Source: Bdellovibrionales bacterium
GTDB taxonomy: Bacteria > Bdellovibrionota > Bdellovibrionia > Bdellovibrionales > UBA1609
Assembly (NCBI GenBank): GCA_026713205.1
Contig: JAPOOY010000119.1
Coordinates: forward strand, 1-11,214
DNA: 11,214 bases
Direction: 5' to 3'
The position numbers and the translations under genes were made by a program. Below are positions 6,840 through 11,214 of this stretch, piece after piece. Within the stretch, counting starts at the first letter, position 1; every line of letters starts with the position of its first letter. A model generated the notes under the pieces. It was not told the origin of the DNA. It made no database searches and was given only the letters and a program-made list of their open reading frames with translations.

Positions 6840-7067
6840 CTCAAGTGTCTTTTTTATAAAACAAAAAAATTGTTTCACAAACCTTTTTATTCACTGATTA
6901 AAACGGTTATAAGCTGTTTTCCGGGGAGAAAGCTCTTTAGGAACATCTTTCCAGGGGCTTCCGTTCAAAGTTTCCATAAAATGACTTCCGTAATATTTTG
7001 ATCTTTTCCAGCGGTTTTCTTTTATAATGATTTGCAACTGTTCCTGAATAGGGTCAGAAAGTATCAT
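6840..7067 (-). pseudogene. IS5-type transposase N-terminal fragment, interrupted
   Basis: On the minus strand, ATG at 7067 opens a 58-codon frame, MILSDPIQEQLQIIIKENRW..., ending at TGA 6893-6891. ETLNGSPWKDVPKELSPRKT followed by AYNRFNQ matches the N-terminal domain of IS5-family transposases (pattern: NG...RTG.PWRDLPE.FG....Y.RF..W). The TGA sits exactly where the conserved Trp after RF is expected, as from TGG to TGA, and the frame continues IKRFVKQ beyond it. The usual charged segment before NG is shortened. No DDE catalytic domain and no terminal inverted repeats are visible, so the copy is dead and truncated. The rest of 6698-7138 is AT-rich and includes the upstream region of the radical SAM gene. 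Confidence 0.75.
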
Positions 7068-7138
7068 GAATCAATAGAAAAGATAACCTGGGTATGTTAT
7101 TGTTAAATAATTATTAGAAACAGCTCTCTTCAGTCATT

Positions 7139-9088
7139 ATGAACCAAAACAAATTATACCGATCGTGTTTGAATTTTCAGGTTTTTCAAATGAAGGGAGT
7201 TATTTTCTTTGAAGAAAAACCTGAACATTCAAACCGGAGGAGTATAACGCTATCATATCCAGTTAGAAAAAGTGTTTTTCTTTATGCTTTATTATTAAGT
7301 CTGTCTGCTTGTGTGTTACCTGTTAAAAAATTTAATATCTATAAATTAAAGAAACACATAGAAAAATCAAATCCAAAATTCGGGGGGGGGGTAAGAGATT
7401 TATCTTTTTTCCCTATAAACGGAACTCGTTTTCGTCTTTCAGAATTACAAAAAGAAGGTGTCAAAGCCGTTGTAATAATAATGAGGGAAAAGGATTGTCC
7501 CATATCTGAAAAATACGCTTCATACCTGATTCGTCTTGAAGAAGAATACAGAAAAAAAGGCATCAAATTTATTTATAATTATGTAGGTCAGATTGATAAG
7601 AGAAAAAATGCGGAAAAAGATTTAAAGAGATTTGGTTTTAGAAGTCCCTATGTGATTGATGTTAAACAAACAGTTGTCAATGAATTGGATGTGAAAACAA
7701 TCGGGGAAATTATTGTTCTCCTGCCTTCCAGACAAATTATTTATAAAGGTCCTATAGATAATCAATACCAATTAAAGTCTGCTGTTGGGCTGAAAGAAAA
7801 TTATCTTATAGATATTTTAGACTCCATAATTTCCGGCAAAAATGTTACTTCAAAAAAAATTCCGGCTTTTGGCTCAGACTGTATAATCAAGAGACCTGTA
7901 ATAAACAGAAAAGTATTCTGGAATGATGTAGCTCCCGTTATTCGGAAAAAATGCACGATCTGCCATAATCCTTCTGGTCCAGGGCCGATTGACTACATAA
8001 GTTATAAAGATGTAATTGGCCGCAGAGCTATGTTTAGGCATGTTATTGAAAAGGATCTCATGCCACCTTGGTCTGTAGATCCGAATACAGGTCCTTTGGA
8101 GAATGATCTGAGTTTAACTTTAAAGGAAAAAGCTTTAATTCTAAAATGGTTATCTGATGGCAGTCCAGGTCCCTCTAAAGGAAAAATACCACAGATTTTA
8201 TGGACAAAAGAAGAAAGCGTCAAACAGGTTCCTGATTATATTATCTCTCTTCCTGAAAAGGTATTAATCCCTGCGGAAGGAGCATTTAAGTATAAAAGAT
8301 TTATTATTCCTTCAAACTTTAAAGAGGACAAATGGATAAAGAATGTTAAATTTTTCTTAAAGCCAAAAGTTATTCATCATGTATTTTTGTATGTTCTGGA
8401 AGCATTTTATGATCCTTTAAAAAAAGGTATCCCTTCAAATATTCATAAATATTCAATAGCTGTTTTTGGTTCGGCTGGATCAATCAAAATAAATACAGAG
8501 CAGAAACGAAAAGTCGGATATAAATTGCCAAAAGGCTCTCATTTTATTTTAGAAATCCACTATGAACCTATAGGCAGGCGAATAATAGATGATTTTACCC
8601 AAATTCATATAAATTTTTTAGAAAAAAAACCTAAATACAAAATAGTAGCCTATTCCATTGCCGCATCCAACAATAGAGTAAATATCCCTGCCCGCGCTTC
8701 AAACTATAAAATAAAAGCTTCTTATAAGAATGAAAAAACAAAATTTCTTCTTTCTGTGCATCCACATATGCATTTGAGGGGAAAAGCCAATGCTATTTTT
8801 ATTACTGATCCTAAAGGAAAAAAAAGAAAAATCTTTGGTCTTGATCCTTTCCTTGTAAAATTTGAGAGAGCATATCATTTCAAAAATCCGATTAAAGTTC
8901 TCAAAGGTTCTGTTTTAGAATGCGTTAATTGGTTTGATAATAGCAAAAATAACTTCATCAACCCTAATCCGGATATAGATGTTGTTTATGGAAAATTCAA
9001 GAAAAACGAAATGTCTTTATGTCATTTCAGCTGGCTTGTTCCAATTGACTCATCAATCAAAAGTCAATGGATTAGAGTTCCTTATTAG
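7139..9088 (+). CDS. Lipoprotein fusing redoxin, cytochrome c and PHM-like copper domains
   Basis: The frame encodes 649 residues from ATG 7139. A signal peptide ends at a lipobox LSAC with Cys58, so the protein is probably membrane-anchored and faces the periplasm. Residues 81-235 form a peroxiredoxin/thioredoxin-like domain with Cys120 in KDCPISEKY. Residues 257-345 form a c-heme domain with CTICH (272-276) and a candidate axial Met308 in MPPW. Residues 385-645 resemble the type II copper, ascorbate-dependent monooxygenase (PHM/DBM) fold. His413-His414 and His474 (LEIHYEP) fit the CuH ligands; His543 and His545 (HPHMHLRG) and Met625 (NEM) fit the CuM ligands. All six expected copper ligands therefore seem present. 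Redox chemistry is likely; the substrate is unknown. The start is uncertain: a repeat element (7154-7247) covers codons 6-36, and ATG 7190 would give a shorter signal peptide. Neither ATG has a good ribosome binding site. Confidence 0.9.
   Translation: MNQNKLYRSCLNFQVFQMKGVIFFEEKPEHSNRRSITLSYPVRKSVFLYALLLSLSACVLPVKKFNIYKLKKHIEKSNPKFGGGVRDLSFFPINGTRFRLSELQKEGVKAVVIIMREKDCPISEKYASYLIRLEEEYRKKGIKFIYNYVGQIDKRKNAEKDLKRFGFRSPYVIDVKQTVVNELDVKTIGEIIVLLPSRQIIYKGPIDNQYQLKSAVGLKENYLIDILDSIISGKNVTSKKIPAFGSDCIIKRPVINRKVFWNDVAPVIRKKCTICHNPSGPGPIDYISYKDVIGRRAMFRHVIEKDLMPPWSVDPNTGPLENDLSLTLKEKALILKWLSDGSPGPSKGKIPQILWTKEESVKQVPDYIISLPEKVLIPAEGAFKYKRFIIPSNFKEDKWIKNVKFFLKPKVIHHVFLYVLEAFYDPLKKGIPSNIHKYSIAVFGSAGSIKINTEQKRKVGYKLPKGSHFILEIHYEPIGRRIIDDFTQIHINFLEKKPKYKIVAYSIAASNNRVNIPARASNYKIKASYKNEKTKFLLSVHPHMHLRGKANAIFITDPKGKKRKIFGLDPFLVKFERAYHFKNPIKVLKGSVLECVNWFDNSKNNFINPNPDIDVVYGKFKKNEMSLCHFSWLVPIDSSIKSQWIRVPY
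7154..7247. repeat. Short complete repeat element (copy F) inside a gene's 5' end
   Basis: This 94-bp element has one end of each type: TTATACCGATCGTGTTTGAA on the left, and on the right the complement of TTATACTCCTCCGGTTTGAA. The interior extends the inverted repeat with TTTTCAGGTTTTTC against GAAGAAAAACCTGAAC. It lacks the 59-nt core. It lies in frame within the first codons of the redoxin-cytochrome-copper lipoprotein, before the signal peptide's hydrophobic segment, and contains an in-frame ATG at 7190. Confidence 0.85.
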
Positions 9089-9184
9089 AGCCTGTCTCAT
9101 GAATACAAAAGCTGTGGAAAAAGTGGACTAAAATAAGTCTAAGTTTAGCTGGAGATGTATGAGGTATTTATGAGACAAGCTCTA
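9086..9184. mobile_element. 95-bp MITE with 19-bp terminal inverted repeats and TA target duplication
   Basis: The ends GAGCCTGTCTCATGAATAC (9088-9106) and, complemented from the right, GAGCTTGTCTCATAAATAC (9182-9164) match at 17 of 19 positions. TA flanks both ends (9086-9087 and 9183-9184), as expected for duplication of a TA target by IS630/Tc1-mariner-type transposition. The interior has no coding capacity. The left TA plus the element's first G form the TAG stop of the upstream lipoprotein gene. This element is unrelated in sequence to the TTATAC repeat family. Confidence 0.75.
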
Positions 9185-9233
9185 GTTGTAATGGAAGGAG
9201 TTTTAGACCTGTAGGGTTTTGTTGCATATCAGA

Positions 9234-9272
9234 CAAATTATACCAATCGTGTTTGAATTTTCAGATTTTCTA
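9234..9272. repeat. Solo GATCGTG-type end of the repeat family (copy G)
   Basis: TTATACCAATCGTGTTTGAA (9238-9257) followed by TTTTCAG matches the left end of the element at 7154 with one difference. The preceding ACAAA is also shared. No partner end is seen nearby, so this is a truncated copy. The remaining sequence to 9390 shows no gene. Confidence 0.7.
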
Positions 9273-9390
9273 TTGAAATCAAGCTGTCTGGTTGACATGG
9301 GGGACAAGTACCCTAAAATTATCCATGATCTTATTATTTCAGGACACTTTTCTATTGCTTTATTCAACTAAATTATAAATTTTTCTATTT

Positions 9391-10146
9391 CTAAGTCAAA
9401 TATGCCAGCCAAGCCCATAAAGGCATTGTATGGTAAAGGAAAAGATAAAATCCTTTAAGCTTTGTGCAGTTAGGATAAAACTTTTTTCGGACTTGGCTGA
9501 ATTGAGATATAGAGTCCAATTCCTCCGGATTCATAGAGCCAATATATTTTGGTTTTATCTCATCATAAAAAGTCCAATTTACCTTTTCCCCTCTTTCCGG
9601 TCGGAAGGGATAATCAATAAACATTGTGAGGGTGTTATTTTGAGTGCTGAAAATATACTTTTTAACCATTAGAATCTGAACTGAAAAAGAAGTCCATGTG
9701 GGATATTCACCAAAGCGATAAAGTTTAGCATACCAAGACCGATCATGCTTATCTTCAATCAATTTTCCAGAAGGCAATTGGCTGACTGAAATTATATCCT
9801 CCAAGACAAAGGAAACAACAATCTCCGTTTCCGCCTTTATAACTTTATAAGCTCCAATTTTCGGTATTAGTGGATCGTGGTATTCATAAAGCAACATTTC
9901 CCGTTTTGTGTCCGCTTGAGTCCAATTATTATCCATATAAAGGGTGTCTCGTTTTATCCATTGATTTATACTTTCTTTAGAGAAAGAAAAAGATTGAAAA
10001 CGATTTATCGTGACTTCTCCAGGATTAAACGCAAAGGTTTTTTCCCTCAGCCCTTCCTTATCTTTGCATTGATACACATCTTCACCGGAGCAGGCATTGA
10101 TAAAAAACAGGAGGAACAAAATAGATAAAACATTTTTAAGAGGCAT
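9391..10146 (-). CDS. Predicted lipoprotein, unknown function
   Basis: The 251-residue product begins MPLKNVLSILFLLFFINAC, a short lipoprotein signal peptide with lipobox INAC and Cys19 as lipidation site. The mature domain is mixed alpha/beta in appearance, rich in aromatic and charged residues, with a possible disulfide between Cys27 (YQCKD) and the Cys in YPNCTK near the C-terminus. A hydrophobic stretch, FYLFLYHTMPLWAWLAYL, closes the protein and could pack on or enter the membrane. No family is recognised. The ribosome binding site is weak (GAGTGAG about 6 bases upstream). It is transcribed leftward, away from the repeats at the right edge, and has a long 5' intergenic region. Confidence 0.8.
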   Translation of the reverse strand: MPLKNVLSILFLLFFINACSGEDVYQCKDKEGLREKTFAFNPGEVTINRFQSFSFSKESINQWIKRDTLYMDNNWTQADTKREMLLYEYHDPLIPKIGAYKVIKAETEIVVSFVLEDIISVSQLPSGKLIEDKHDRSWYAKLYRFGEYPTWTSFSVQILMVKKYIFSTQNNTLTMFIDYPFRPERGEKVNWTFYDEIKPKYIGSMNPEELDSISQFSQVRKKFYPNCTKLKGFYLFLYHTMPLWAWLAYLT

Positions 10147-10261
10147 TACAAACTCACTCTATGTATTTTGTTAATTATAATTATTTTTGGTAACAAAGTC
10201 TCTAACTTTTCAGAGAAAACAATTTCCATAGAAGAGGTTTTCAGTGAAATAGAATTTTCAA

Positions 10262-10298
10262 AAAATGACTCTCCTTGATAATTCGTAGGAGTGATTTT
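10262..10298 (-). terminator. Imperfect hairpin with T-run on the minus strand
   Basis: AAAATGACTCTCCT and AGGAGTGATTTT can pair, with a small bulge and one mismatch, around an 11-nt loop. Read on the minus strand the right arm runs into CATTTTTTG. This would terminate leftward transcription from the 88-aa gene before it reaches the lipoprotein gene. The rest of 10147-10555 is AT-rich, with only a 35-codon frame at 10357-10464 that I do not support as a gene. Confidence 0.35.
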
Positions 10299-10555
10299 CC
10301 TGGTCTCACCTTAACAATATCCTCAATACTGACACCTTAAGTTATAAGACATTTTGATGGAGGTGACAGGTGGGCAGAAAAAATGCTCAAAAGAAGGTAA
10401 AATTGGAAAAATCCAGTTAAATCAAAAATTAACTTTCCATACTTTTTCCACGGTTTCCATCTAATTACTGTATCAATAACAGCGAATCATTAAAAAATTA
10501 GAAAAGCAGTTCTACAAAAGCTTTTTGTGCTGTAAAAATCACAAGGGAAGTTGGA

Positions 10556-10822
10556 TTACTTTAATACTAAAGCCAGGTTTCCATTTTCAGAATCTGTCTT
10601 TTTCTGTGTCGTTTCCAGGACAGCAACGGCTTTTTTCTGGCGTAAAATATTATAAAGTTTTTGCACATCTTGTGTTAAATTGGTTTGAAAGTCATTTGTC
10701 GTATTCTTCTGCACATTCTTTTTAAATACAGAGACATAATTTTGAGAAGTACTAAAAGCGGAGAAACCAAATAAACTGGATAGAATAAATATAAGAGTAA
10801 TGGATAATTTCATTGTTTTCAT
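10556..10822 (-). CDS. Small exported protein, unknown function
   Basis: The 88-residue product starts MKTMKLSITLIFILSSLFGF, a clear signal peptide with probable cleavage after SAFS. The mature part of about 64 residues is polar, Lys/Gln/Asn-rich, cysteine-free and probably helical (VQKLYNILRQKKAVAVLET). I recognise no family. Start could be the ATG at 10822 or the one at 10813. Neither has a Shine-Dalgarno sequence. A TATAAT lies six bases before the first ATG, which would place the transcript start at or next to the start codon. Confidence 0.65.
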   Translation of the reverse strand: MKTMKLSITLIFILSSLFGFSAFSTSQNYVSVFKKNVQKNTTNDFQTNLTQDVQKLYNILRQKKAVAVLETTQKKTDSENGNLALVLK

Positions 10823-10828
10823 AATTCT

Positions 10829-10834
10829 ATTATA
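10829..10834 (-). promoter_or_regulatory. Candidate -10 box for a leaderless transcript
   Basis: TATAAT (read on the minus strand) ends six bases before the ATG at 10822 of the small exported protein. With a usual 6-7 base distance to the start point, transcription would begin at the start codon. No good -35 hexamer is seen; the region 17 bases upstream is a T-run. Confidence 0.35.
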
Positions 10835-10960
10835 TCATGATTTATCATAGAAAAAAGGAGCTTAACATACTCTTAACAGAAGAATTAAAAATAGCAGATT
10901 TTGTTATTTTTCGGTCTGTGATTTTGGCATGGCACAGTGTAAAATGTTAAGGTTTTGTTA

Positions 10961-11010
10961 ATTTTAAGTTATTTGTTAAATAACCTAAAATTTCAAACAC
11001 GATCATTATA
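10961..11010. repeat. GATCGTG-type repeat end with internal hairpin (copy H)
   Basis: ATTTTAAGTTATTT-GTT-AAATAACCTAAAAT (10961-10991) forms a 14-bp stem with one mismatch. It is followed by TTCAAACACGATCATTATA, the complement of a GATCGTG-type end. The end and the hairpin match the outer 38 bases of the palindrome at 1-192 closely. No opposite end is seen, so it is a half-element. Confidence 0.8.
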
Positions 11011-11034
11011 AGCATAAAACTAGGTTATTGCATC

Positions 11035-11214
11035 TTATACTCCTCCGGTTTGAAATTTTCCGGTTCTTCATAAGAAAAAATGCTTACACCCTTTATAACA
11101 GACTATAGGGGTCAAAGCAGGTCAAAAATTCAAACATGCGTTTTGCTTTAGTGCGACTTACAGCCGCATCTGTGTCAAAGCCGAACTCATTTTTGACCCC
11201 TATAGTCTGTTATA
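11035..11214. repeat. Palindromic repeat element with 59-nt core, cut by window end (copy E)
   Basis: TTATACTCCTCCGGTTTGAA (11035-11054) is a CCGG-type end. TTACACCC (11083-11090) follows, as in copy C. Palindromic arms lie at 11094-11129 and 11189-11214: TATAACAGACTATAGGGG against CCCCTATAGTCTGTTATA, plus TCAAAAAT against ATTTTTGA, with a 10-nt insertion in the left arm. The core at 11130-11188 is identical to that of copy C at 54 of 59 bases. The arm sequences of C and E are unrelated. The distal end lies outside the window. Confidence 0.9.

Noticed and set aside
10357..10464. 35-codon ORF preceded by no clear ribosome binding site
   Set aside because: Lys-rich random-looking sequence in AT-rich DNA without context support.

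Overview
The window comes from an AT-rich Gram-negative bacterium with standard codon use (TGA is stop, TGG is Trp). It encodes two lipobox lipoproteins, several signal peptides and a periplasm-type c-heme domain. I cannot assign a phylum. A non-discriminating-type AspRS and many secreted proteins of unknown function would fit a delta-proteobacterial or Bdellovibrionota-like organism, but that is a guess.

Layout. Positions 1-340 are repeat-derived DNA, including a perfect 69-bp inverted repeat. aspS (480-2246) follows, and its GTG start overlaps the stop of a small upstream reading frame. Positions 2247-2837 hold a complete repeat element and a possible decayed ORF. Next are a secreted Cys-rich, Gly/Ser-rich protein (2844-4115) and a core-less element copy (4146-4274). 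A sigma-70-like protein with a signal-peptide-like N-terminus (4479-5453) converges on a radical SAM enzyme on the minus strand (6697-5537). A decayed IS5-type transposase fragment lies at 7067-6840. A large lipoprotein combining redoxin, cytochrome c and a PHM-like copper domain (7139-9088) has a repeat element over its 5' end and a 95-bp MITE at its stop codon. Two minus-strand genes follow, a 251-aa lipoprotein and an 88-aa exported protein. The window ends in two more repeat copies.

The most unusual content is a dispersed repeat family, not a gene cluster. Its members have imperfect terminal inverted repeats of two types (TTATACYGATCGTGTTTGAA and TTATACTCCTCCGGTTTGAA). The full form carries a conserved 59-nt core between long, nearly perfect palindromic arms. 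Arm sequence differs completely between copies while the core is 54/59 identical. One copy has lost the core and one arm. Another has both ends of the same type, giving a long perfect palindrome.

The genes do not form an obvious pathway. aspS is housekeeping; the rest look like separate accessory transcription units isolated by repeats.
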